Below the pieces are notes generated by a model. The model had not been told where the DNA came from and did no database searches. It saw only the letters and a list, made by a program, of their open reading frames with translations. Positions 57,427 through 64,000 of a stretch of DNA of 64,000 bases are shown in pieces (position 1 is the stretch's first letter; each line of letters starts with the position of its first letter). Both the position numbers and the translations under genes were made by a program. The DNA is taken from assembly GCF_020075545.1 (NCBI RefSeq), contig NZ_JAIQZK010000001.1:806001-870000 (forward strand). Reading direction: 5' to 3'. The stretch is from Nocardioides sp. TRM66260-LWL. GTDB lineage: Bacteria > Actinomycetota > Actinomycetes > Propionibacteriales > Nocardioidaceae.

Positions 57427-57818
57427 GCGGACAGGCTGGCCTGTAGGCCGGGTTCTGTCCCCGGGACCCTCGCGGGTCGTCGGGGGGCGACCATCCATCT
57501 CGGCCCACCGTCGCCGATGGGCTCCAGCGGTCTACCCGCACACTCGGGCGGGCCGCCCTCGAGCGTGTGCTGTTCGACCTTGCTCCGCGTGGGGTTTGCC
57601 TAGCCGGCCGGGTCACCCCGGTCGCTGGTGGGCTCTTACCCCACCCTTTCACCCTCACCGCCCCGCTCGCGCGGGGAGGCGGTCTGCTCTCTGTGGCACT
57701 GTCCCGCGGGTCACCCCGGGTGGGCGTTACCCACCACGCTGCCCTGTGGAGCCCGGACCTTCCTCGGCGTCCCTCCCTCTCGTTCGGGACGACGCGGTCG
57801 CCCGGCCAGCCTGTCCGC
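57427..57818 (-). ncRNA. rnpB: RNase P RNA (class A)
   Basis: About 392 nt on the minus strand, covered by meaningless open frames. The universally conserved blocks are in order: P1 5' arm GCGGACAGGCTGGCC (57818-57804), GAGGAAGGTCCGGGCTCC (P4 5' strand), GTGAAAGGGTGGGGTAAGAG, GGCAAACCCCACGCGGAGCA, AGATGGATGGTCGCC, ACAGAACCCGGCCTA (P4 3' strand) and the P1 3' arm GGCCAGCCTGTCCGC (57441-57427). The -10 TAGGCT (57831-57826) ends seven bases upstream. It processes tRNA 5' ends. Confidence 0.97.
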
Positions 57819-57885
57819 GGGCGTGAGCCTAGGACCGCGGGGTCGGGATCGGCCAGTCGTCGCCCAGGGACGACCGCAGCCGCCG

Positions 57886-58689
57886 TCAGGCGAGTCGCGT
57901 GACGTCGACCTCGACGCTCAGCGAGGTCGTCTCCGCGCCGGCCCAGATGCCCGCCACCGGCTTGACGTCCCGCAGGTCGCGGCCGGCCGCGACGGTGACG
58001 AACCGGTCGTCCGGCACCAGGGCGTTGGTGGGGTCGAAGGCCTGCCAGCCGGCGTCCCACCACTCCAGCCACGCGTGGGCGTGGGCCCGGACGGTCTCGC
58101 CGACGGCGGGCTGCTCGTGCGGGTGGAAGTAGCCGGAGACGTACCGCGCCGGCACCCCGAGGTGGCGCAGCGCCCCGAGCGCCCGGTGCACGACCTGGCT
58201 GACGGGGATCGGCGTGGTGAGGTCGAGCTCGGCGTGCAGCCGCTCGCACACGCCCCGGGCCGCGTGGCCGGGCGTCGCGGAGCCGGCCCGCACCTCCTCG
58301 GCGAGCGCACGCACGGCGTCGTCGGGCGCGACCGGCTCGTCGAGGACGAGGTACTCCGTCCAGCGGTCGGCGACCTCGCGGTCGTCGAGGTCGGCCCACG
58401 CGAGCGTCGGCGGCGGCGCCGGGGTGCGGGCGGCCGTCCGCTGGGTCTGGACAGTGGAGGTGGCGACGACCGTCATCGCGTCGTGCGGCTCGGAGATCTC
58501 GAAGGCCGTCACCAGCGTGCCGAAGTAGTCGCGGTACTCGTGCACGTACGCCGTGGGGGACACCTCGATGCGGGTGTGGACGACGATCTGCTCCGGCGTC
58601 GTCGGCGGCGTCAGGCGCGCCTGGTGGTGGGCGGCCGCGGCACGACCGTCGTAGCCGATCGTGGTGCGGTGGACGATGCGCAGCTGCAT
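57886..58689 (-). CDS. Transglutaminase-like protein apparently lacking the catalytic Cys
   Basis: 267 residues. Its ATG (58689-58687) overlaps the TGA of the alpha-E gene by one base. N-terminal strand LRIVHRTTIGYDG and a bacterial transglutaminase N-domain are normal. LGVPARYVSGYFHPH, the HAHAWLEWWD histidine and FDPTN aspartate are kept. The block before them, usually GVCQDFAH, instead reads PIPVSQVVHRALGALRHLG, with the only nearby Cys (RGVCERL) about 15 residues too early for the usual position. It is the third gene of the CP-ATP-grasp / alpha-E / transglutaminase operon. Confidence 0.85.
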   Translation of the reverse strand: MQLRIVHRTTIGYDGRAAAAHHQARLTPPTTPEQIVVHTRIEVSPTAYVHEYRDYFGTLVTAFEISEPHDAMTVVATSTVQTQRTAARTPAPPPTLAWADLDDREVADRWTEYLVLDEPVAPDDAVRALAEEVRAGSATPGHAARGVCERLHAELDLTTPIPVSQVVHRALGALRHLGVPARYVSGYFHPHEQPAVGETVRAHAHAWLEWWDAGWQAFDPTNALVPDDRFVTVAAGRDLRDVKPVAGIWAGAETTSLSVEVDVTRLA

Positions 58690-59618
58690 CAGTCTGCGAC
58701 CCCCTGCCAGGACAGGGCCGGCGTCGCCGCGAAGTAGCGGCGGGTCAGGGCCTCGGTGGCGAGCGCGCAGGTGCGCTGCAGACGCTCCATCTCGGTGGGC
58801 AGGTCGCTGAGGACGTCGGCGAGCGCCCGGTACTCCAGCTCGGCGCGCATCCGGCCGAGCAGCCGCTGCGCCTCGCTCTGGAAGCCCGCCCGCTGGGAGG
58901 ACGCCTCCAGGTTCTCCACGCACTGCTCGGCGCGGTTGAGCGCGAAGACGACCGACCGCGGGAAGAGCCGGTCGAGCAGCAGGAACTCCGCCGCTCCCCG
59001 CTCGGTCTCCAGGCCGCGGTAGGTGCGCAGGAACGCCTCGTAGGCGCCGCACGCGCGCAGCGTGGTGGTCCACTGGCCGCCCGAGGAGGCCAGCGAGGTC
59101 GTGGCGACCAGCCGCGAGGTCATGTCGGCCCGCTCGACGCAGCGGCCGAGCATGAGGAAGTGCCAGCCCTCGTCGCGGGTCATCGTCGCGTCGGCCGTGC
59201 CGTTCACGAGCGCCGCGCGCTCGCGCACCCACTGGAAGGCGCCCGGCGTGCGCATCGTGTGGAAGTGACCCGACTGGATCGCCCGGTAGGTGGTGTTGAT
59301 CGCCTCCCACATCGGCACCGACAGCGTCTCCCTGGCCCGGCGCGCGCTCTCCCGCGCCATGGCCAGGGAGGAGGCGATCGAGCTCGACGACTCCGGCGAC
59401 CACGCCAGCAGCTCGAGCACCTCGGGCAGCGCCGGCCGCGCGTCCGGCTCCAGCTCGATGCCCATGATCGAGAGCAGGCCGCGGCAGGCCGCGGTCTGGT
59501 CGACGCCGGCGTCCTCGAGCATCAGCTGGGTCTGCACGTCGAGGATCCGCGCGGTGTCCTCCGCGCGCTCGACGTAGCGGCCGATCCAGAACAGCGACTC
59601 CGCGATCCGGCTGAGCAT
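58689..59618 (-). CDS. Alpha-E domain protein (DUF403)
   Basis: 309 residues; ATG 59618 overlaps the TGA of the ATP-grasp gene. It begins MLSRIAESLFWIGRYVERAE, the family signature, and is entirely alpha-helical (INTTYRAIQSGHFHTMRTPG; SVVFALNRAEQCVENLEASS). Alpha-E proteins always accompany the CP-ATP-grasp and transglutaminase-like genes in this operon and may help a peptide-ligation or tagging reaction. Function unproven. Confidence 0.92.
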   Translation of the reverse strand: MLSRIAESLFWIGRYVERAEDTARILDVQTQLMLEDAGVDQTAACRGLLSIMGIELEPDARPALPEVLELLAWSPESSSSIASSLAMARESARRARETLSVPMWEAINTTYRAIQSGHFHTMRTPGAFQWVRERAALVNGTADATMTRDEGWHFLMLGRCVERADMTSRLVATTSLASSGGQWTTTLRACGAYEAFLRTYRGLETERGAAEFLLLDRLFPRSVVFALNRAEQCVENLEASSQRAGFQSEAQRLLGRMRAELEYRALADVLSDLPTEMERLQRTCALATEALTRRYFAATPALSWQGVAD

Positions 59619-61120
59619 CACGCCACCTCGTCCGCGTCGTCGGCGGCGGCGTCCTGCGAGGACGACTGGCCCTGGACGGCGCCGGGCGTCGGCTCGGCGA
59701 GCACCCAGGTGTCCTTCGAGCCGCCGCCGCGCGAGGAGTTGACGATCAGCTCGCCGCGCGCCAGCGCCACCCGGGTCAGGCCGCCCGGCAGCACCCAGAC
59801 CCGCTGCCCGTCGTTGACCGCGAACGGCCGCAGGTCGACGTGGCGCGGGCCGAGCTCGCCGTCGACGAACGTCGGCACGGTCGAGAGCTGGACGACCGGC
59901 TGCGCGATCCACGAGCGCGGGTCCTCGAGCACCTTGGCGCGCAGCTCGTCGAGCTCGGCGGCGGTGGCGCGCGGACCGATCACGATGCCCTTGCCGCCCG
60001 AGCCGTCGACCGGCTTGAGGACGAGCTCGTCGAGCCGGTCGAGCACCTCCTCGCGGGCGTCGGCGTCGCCGCAGCGCCAGGTGTCGACGTTGCGCAGGAT
60101 CGGCTCCTCGCCGAGGTGGTAGCGGATGAGGTCGGGCAGGTAGGTGTAGACGAGCTTGTCGTCGGCCACGCCGTTGCCGACCGCGTTGGCGATGGTCACG
60201 TCGCCGGCGCGCGCGGCGTCGATCAGGCCCGGGCAGCCGAGCACCGAGTCGGGCCGGAAGTGCACGGGGTCGAGGAACTCGTCGTCGACGCGGCGGTAGA
60301 TGACGTGCACCGGCTCCAGGCCCTTGGTGGTGCGCATCAGCACCTGGCCGCGCCGGCACTCCAGGTCGCGGCCCTCGACCAGCTCGACGCCCATCGTCCG
60401 CGCCAGCAGGGCGTGCTCGAAGTAGGCGCCGTTGTAGACGCCGGGCGTCAGCACGACCACGGTCGGGTCGTCGACGCCGGCGGGGGCGGCCGCCCGCAGC
60501 GCCGCCAGCAGTCGCTGCGGGTAGCCGGCGACCGGGCGGATGCGGTGCTCGGCGAAGGTCTCGGGCAGCGCGGCGGAGATCGCGCGTCGGTTGGTCATCA
60601 CGTACGAGACCCCCGACGGCACCCGGACGTTGTCCTCGAGCACGCGGAACTCGCCGGCGTCGTCGCGCACCAGGTCGATGCCCGACACGTGCACCCGCAC
60701 GCCGTTCGCCGGCCGGACGCCCGCGGCCGCCCGGTGGTAGTGCGAGGAGGTCGTGATGACGCGCCGGGGGATCACGCCGTCGTCGAAGACCTGGCCGGCG
60801 TCGTACACGTCGGCCAGGAACGCCTCCAGCGCCCGGACGCGCTGCTGCACGCCGCGCTCGATGACCGACCAGGTGTCGGCCTCGATGACCCGCGGCAGGA
60901 TGTCGAGCGGGAAGGCCCGCTCCTCGCCGCCGATGTCGAAGGTGACGCCCTGGTCGAGGTAGCTGGCCTGGAGCGCCTCGACCCGGCTGATCAGCTCGGG
61001 GGTGGTCACCGCCTTGAGCGAGGCTCGCAGCCGCTGGTACGGCGGGCGCAGGGCGTCGCCGTCGAACATCTCGTCGAAGGCGGGCCCGCTGGCGCGGTAG
61101 CCCTCGAACATGCCGCTCAT
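59618..61120 (-). CDS. Circularly permuted ATP-grasp protein
   Basis: 500 residues from ATG 61120 (MSGMFEGYRASGPAFDEMF). CP-ATP-grasp (DUF404/407) with FPLDILPRVIEADTWSVIER, RPANGVRVHVSGIDLVRDD, LTPGVYNGAYFEHALLARTM, and the ATP-grasp LVLKPVDGSGGKGIVIGP. It probably ligates an amino acid or peptide with ATP. It leads the three-gene operon; a 143-base gap with no gene precedes it. Confidence 0.93.
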   Translation of the reverse strand: MSGMFEGYRASGPAFDEMFDGDALRPPYQRLRASLKAVTTPELISRVEALQASYLDQGVTFDIGGEERAFPLDILPRVIEADTWSVIERGVQQRVRALEAFLADVYDAGQVFDDGVIPRRVITTSSHYHRAAAGVRPANGVRVHVSGIDLVRDDAGEFRVLEDNVRVPSGVSYVMTNRRAISAALPETFAEHRIRPVAGYPQRLLAALRAAAPAGVDDPTVVVLTPGVYNGAYFEHALLARTMGVELVEGRDLECRRGQVLMRTTKGLEPVHVIYRRVDDEFLDPVHFRPDSVLGCPGLIDAARAGDVTIANAVGNGVADDKLVYTYLPDLIRYHLGEEPILRNVDTWRCGDADAREEVLDRLDELVLKPVDGSGGKGIVIGPRATAAELDELRAKVLEDPRSWIAQPVVQLSTVPTFVDGELGPRHVDLRPFAVNDGQRVWVLPGGLTRVALARGELIVNSSRGGGSKDTWVLAEPTPGAVQGQSSSQDAAADDADEVA

Positions 61121-61263
61121 CGGCGCCGGTCGGCGGTCAGGTGACGGGGCGGGCGGCTCATGGGTGGACAGTACAAAGCCCCGTGTGTCGCTCGTGTTCA
61201 CCCGAAGCGCGGGGTGTGACGGCTGTGTAAACGCTTCCTGCCACCGGGCTGCGCCCATGTGGG

Positions 61264-62142
61264 TCAGGGGACGGTGAGCACCTCGGCGCCGTCGGCGGTG
61301 ACGAGCAGCGTGTGCTCGAACTGCGCGCTGCGCCGGCGGTCGCGCGTGACGACGGTCCACCCGTCGTCCCACATCTCCCACTCGTGGGTGCCGAGGTTGA
61401 GCATCGGCTCGATGGTGAAGGTCATGCCCGCGGAGATGACGTCGGACCCGTAGCCGCCCTCGTCGTCGGCGCCCGGCGCCTCGACGTCGTAGTGCGGCAC
61501 GACCAGGCCGGAGTGGAACGACGTGCCGATGCCGTGGCCGGTGAACTCGCGCACCACGCCGTAGCCGAAGCGGGACGCGTAGGCCTCGATCACCCGGCCG
61601 ATCACGCTGATCCGGCGGCCGGGACGCACCGCCCGGATGCCGCGCTCGAGCGCCTCGCGGGTGCGCTCGACCAGCAGGCGCGTCTCCTCGTCGACGTCGC
61701 CGGCCAGGAAGGTGGCGTTGGTGTCGCCGTGCACGCCGTCGAGGTAGGCGGTGATGTCGATGTTGACGATGTCGCCGTCCTCGACGACCCGGCTGTCGGG
61801 GATGCCGTGGCAGACGACCTCGTTGACGCTGGCGCACAGCGACTTCGGGAAGCCGCGGTAGCCCAGCGTCGAGGGGTAGGCGCCGTGGTCGCAGAGGAAC
61901 TCGTGGCCGATGCGGTCAAGCTCGTCGGTCGTGACGCCGGGCGCGACGTGCCGTCCGACCTCCTCCCGCGCCCGGGCGGCCAGCGTGCAGGCCGCGCGCA
62001 TCCGCTCGATCGTCTCGGCGTCCTTGACCTCCGACCCGGTGAACGGCTGCGGGGCCGGCCGGTCGACGTACTCCGGCCGGGCGATGGAGGACGGGACGGG
62101 GCGGCGCGGCGAGATCGTGCCGGGACGGACGGGCGTGGTCAC
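61264..62142 (-). CDS. map: Type I methionine aminopeptidase
   Basis: 292 residues from GTG 62142; TAGACT ends eight bases upstream. It removes N-terminal Met cotranslationally. Metal ligands: two Asp in [19 protein letters not shown], His in [10 protein letters not shown], Glu in [10 protein letters not shown] and [23 protein letters not shown] is the substrate loop. The N-terminal 45 residues ([20 protein letters not shown]) are an extension typical of one of the two actinobacterial MAPs. It is divergent from a small gene. Confidence 0.95.
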   Translation of the reverse strand: MTTPVRPGTISPRRPVPSSIARPEYVDRPAPQPFTGSEVKDAETIERMRAACTLAARAREEVGRHVAPGVTTDELDRIGHEFLCDHGAYPSTLGYRGFPKSLCASVNEVVCHGIPDSRVVEDGDIVNIDITAYLDGVHGDTNATFLAGDVDEETRLLVERTREALERGIRAVRPGRRISVIGRVIEAYASRFGYGVVREFTGHGIGTSFHSGLVVPHYDVEAPGADDEGGYGSDVISAGMTFTIEPMLNLGTHEWEMWDDGWTVVTRDRRRSAQFEHTLLVTADGAEVLTVP

Positions 62143-62179
62143 GGGGGAGGAGTCTAGGCGCGCGGGTAGGTTGACCCGC

Positions 62180-62383
62180 ATGAGCGAAGGCGGCCGCCCC
62201 GACGAGTACTGGTTCTGCACCAAGCACCACCGCGTGGAGACGGTCGAGAACCTCTGCCCGGCCAAGCACCGTCTCGGCCCCTACGGCACCGAGGCCCAGG
62301 CCGCCCGGGCGCTCGAGATCGCCCAGGAGCGCAACGAGGCCTGGGAGGCCGCCGACCGCGACGACGACGAGCCGTCGTCCTGA
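62180..62383 (+). CDS. Small conserved actinobacterial protein with Cys/His motif
   Basis: 67 residues; TAGGTT ends seven bases before the ATG. The reading [19 protein letters not shown], then [20 protein letters not shown] and [10 protein letters not shown] is widely conserved in Actinobacteria (often annotated SPOR-domain-like). Cys, His-His, Cys and His in the first half could bind zinc. Function unknown. Convergent positions: it is followed by a small membrane protein gene after 11 bases. Confidence 0.8.
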   Translation: MSEGGRPDEYWFCTKHHRVETVENLCPAKHRLGPYGTEAQAARALEIAQERNEAWEAADRDDDEPSS

Positions 62384-62394
62384 CTGATCCGCCC

Positions 62395-62679
62395 GTGAGC
62401 TCGTTCGAGCCGCGCCCGCCGGTGCGGGAGCCGCTCTCGCCCTGGCCGTTCGCCGGCCTGGTCGTCTTCCTCGTCTCGCTCTACCTGGTGGCCGCGAGCG
62501 GCCCGGTGACGCCGTGGTGGGGCCAGCTGCTGCTCCTGGGCCTGTGGGCGGCGGCCCTGGCGCGCGGCCTCGCCTGGTGGAGCACACGGCCCTGGGCGGT
62601 GCTGGCGTCCGCGATCGGCTCGATCGTCGTGTGGTTCGCCGCGATCAACCTCGGAGCCGCGCTGCTCGGCTGGGGCTGA
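62395..62679 (+). CDS. Small membrane protein
   Basis: 94 residues from GTG 62395. Three hydrophobic segments (about 18-36, 42-58 and 66-90) with an N-terminal Pro/Glu-rich tail. No family motif is seen. It lies in tandem with the upstream small gene and may be co-transcribed with it. Function unknown. Confidence 0.6.
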   Translation: MSSFEPRPPVREPLSPWPFAGLVVFLVSLYLVAASGPVTPWWGQLLLLGLWAAALARGLAWWSTRPWAVLASAIGSIVVWFAAINLGAALLGWG

Positions 62680-62703
62680 GCCCGGGGTCCGCCGTGGGGC
62701 GCC

Positions 62704-63942
62704 TCACCGCGGGGTGACCAGCAGGATCGCGTCGTCCCCGCCGCCGTTGTCGGTGGTGACGAGCAGGTCGCCGTTCGCGCGCTGGTGCACGGTGCGGATG
62801 CGGCCGTCCTGCTGCAGCTCGCTCGGCTCGCGGGTGCCGGTCAGCCTGCCCTTGGAGTCGAAGCGGAGGAACACCACGCGGCCCGCCTTGAGCGCCGCGA
62901 CCGCGAGCGTGCCGTCGTAGGCGCCCCAGCGGGTGCCGTCGACGAAGTCGCCGCCGGAGGTGGCCAGGGTCGGGTCGCCCGAGCGCCAGCGGGCCGGCCA
63001 CTGGTAGCCGGGCAGGCTCTGGTCGGTCATCGGGCGCGACTCGTCGTAGCCCGGGCCCGGGTTCCAGCCGTAGTCGCGGCCGCGGGCGAGGTAGTTGACC
63101 TCGTCGTCGCGGTTCGTGCCCTGCTCGATCGACCAGATCGAGCCGTCGCGTCGCTGCGCCAGGCCCTGCACGTTGCGGTGGCCGTAGGTGAAGACGTACC
63201 GCTTGGCCTTCACGGCGCTGCGGATCCAGCGGTTCGTCGGCCAGGGGGCGCCGGTGCGGCGGTCGAGGCGCAGGGTCTTGCCGCCGAGGCTGGTGAGGCT
63301 GCGCGACGTGCCGGTGGTGGCGGCGTCGCCGGTGCCGACGTACAGCGAGCCGTCCTTCGCGATCAGCAGGCGGCAGCCGCCGTGGCGGCCCGGCTGCTGC
63401 CTGCTGACCGGCAGCCCCTTCACCAGGGTGCGGGCGTAGGTGGCGGTGCGGTAGGCGTCGTCGAGGCGCCACGCGACGACCCGCACGTCGTGGCCGCCGC
63501 CGGTCGTCGTGGCGCCCTGGCAGGTGTAGACCCGGCGGGTGCGGGCGAAGTCGGGGTCGACCTCGAGGCCCATCAGGCCGGTCTCGCCGGACACCCAGAC
63601 CGACGAGGACGGGAACCGCAGCGTCGTGCTGCGGCCGTCGCGCCAGATCGACAGGGTCGCGCGCTCGCGCTGGGTGTAGATCAGCCGGCCGCCGGGGAGC
63701 TCGCGCACGTCCCACGGGTGGTCGAGGCCGGTGACGAGCCGGCTGACCGCCAGCCGCGGGACGGCCCGGGCCGCGGCCGCGGTGCCGCCCGATCCGGACG
63801 CCGTCGCCTCCGGGACGGCGAGGTCGCCGCTGGCGGTCGTCGACGGAGCCGACCCCGCGGCCGAGTCGGCCTGCGAGGAGCCGCCGCAGGCGATCAGCGG
63901 GCCGAGGAGGAGCGGGAGGACGAGGACCGAGAGGCGACGCAT
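62704..63942 (-). CDS. PQQ-dependent sugar dehydrogenase-like lipoprotein
   Basis: 412 residues. The lipobox LGPLIACGG (Cys19) and a Ser/Ala/Gly-rich linker precede a six-bladed propeller of the soluble glucose dehydrogenase/GSDH family: LDHPWDVRELPGGRLIYTQR, GETGLMGLEVDPDFARTRRV, FTYGHRNVQGLAQRRDGSIW, IEQGTNRDDEVNYLARGRDY and GWNPGPG. The His and Arg at the PQQ site are present in the GHRNVQG region. It is probably an extracytoplasmic aldose dehydrogenase or just a ligand-binding propeller. No pqq genes are in the window. Confidence 0.9.
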   Translation of the reverse strand: MRRLSVLVLPLLLGPLIACGGSSQADSAAGSAPSTTASGDLAVPEATASGSGGTAAAARAVPRLAVSRLVTGLDHPWDVRELPGGRLIYTQRERATLSIWRDGRSTTLRFPSSSVWVSGETGLMGLEVDPDFARTRRVYTCQGATTTGGGHDVRVVAWRLDDAYRTATYARTLVKGLPVSRQQPGRHGGCRLLIAKDGSLYVGTGDAATTGTSRSLTSLGGKTLRLDRRTGAPWPTNRWIRSAVKAKRYVFTYGHRNVQGLAQRRDGSIWSIEQGTNRDDEVNYLARGRDYGWNPGPGYDESRPMTDQSLPGYQWPARWRSGDPTLATSGGDFVDGTRWGAYDGTLAVAALKAGRVVFLRFDSKGRLTGTREPSELQQDGRIRTVHQRANGDLLVTTDNGGGDDAILLVTPR

Positions 63943-64000
63943 GTCACGACCGTACGCGCCGATCCGACGATGCGGCAGCCCCTCGTCGACCGGGCGGGGT

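Noticed and set aside
57307..57902. Several frames in 57.3-57.9 kb
   Set aside because: They cover the RNase P RNA gene, whose conserved blocks explain the sequence.

Overview
The window is chromosomal DNA of a high-GC Gram-positive actinobacterium, most likely a Nocardioides or another member of the Nocardioidaceae. The evidence is very GC-rich coding DNA, frequent GTG starts, promoters of TANNNT type set 6-8 bases before a start codon (leaderless mRNAs), a GlnR-type nitrogen box at glnA, the actinobacterial order glnA / RDD / DUF4191 / lipA / lipB / sucB, an LppX-like lipoprotein, a 13E12-family HNH gene with an SOS box, and an Rv0241c-Rv0243-like htdX / fabG4 / fadA2 block. The genus is inferred from this picture, not proven.

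Layout. 1-3.4 kb is the right end of an integrated element of visibly lower GC: a tyrosine integrase, a small excisionase-type helix-turn-helix protein and four small overlapping cargo genes. 3.7-18.4 kb is housekeeping: glnA under a four-half-site GlnR-like box, an RDD membrane protein, lipoproteins, lipA and lipB, an ABC transporter pair, a TIGR01777-type SDR, a 1189-residue fused ABC exporter and the 2-oxoacid dehydrogenase E2 (sucB). LipB and LipA supply the lipoyl groups that sucB carries. 18.5-32.2 kb holds acnA behind a perfect inverted repeat, a thiamine-binding-type protein, an M3 peptidase, dxs, a lipoprotein with an HExxH site, a PAC2 protein and two tandem TesB thioesterases. An odd palindromic intergenic element and a strong terminator follow. 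32.3-36.8 kb is a fatty-acid block (htdX-fabG4 divergent from fadA2, then a tetR gene with a perfect operator). 36.9-41.8 kb holds an ATP-dependent DNA ligase and a secreted M36 metalloprotease.

41.9-51.9 kb is the most interesting part: an expanded Nit1C operon. It is transcribed on the minus strand with nearly every junction overlapped: amidohydrolase, NitB-like (MSMEG_0572), radical SAM (MSMEG_0568), fused GNAT-AIR synthase (MSMEG_0567), nitrilase, MSMEG_0570-like, flavin oxidoreductase (MSMEG_0569), a second nitrilase-fold protein, and an MSMEG_0565-type glycosyltransferase. An acyl/aryl-CoA-ligase-like gene is divergent from it. Nit1C clusters have been linked to cyanide/nitrile nitrogen use, but most of their enzymes have no known reaction. 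The second nitrilase-fold protein keeps the catalytic Lys but has Asp in place of both the Glu and the Cys nucleophile, so it looks like a pseudoenzyme partner of the active nitrilase beside it.

52-64 kb: a frameshifted 13E12 HNH gene with an SOS box; yaaA; an RNB ribonuclease; a GAF-ANTAR protein; a LuxR regulator with a Glu in the phospho-Asp position; rnpB (RNase P RNA) on the minus strand, covered by spurious reading frames; the CP-ATP-grasp / alpha-E / transglutaminase-like operon; map; two small proteins; and a PQQ-dependent sugar-dehydrogenase-like lipoprotein. No tRNA, rRNA or CRISPR array was seen.
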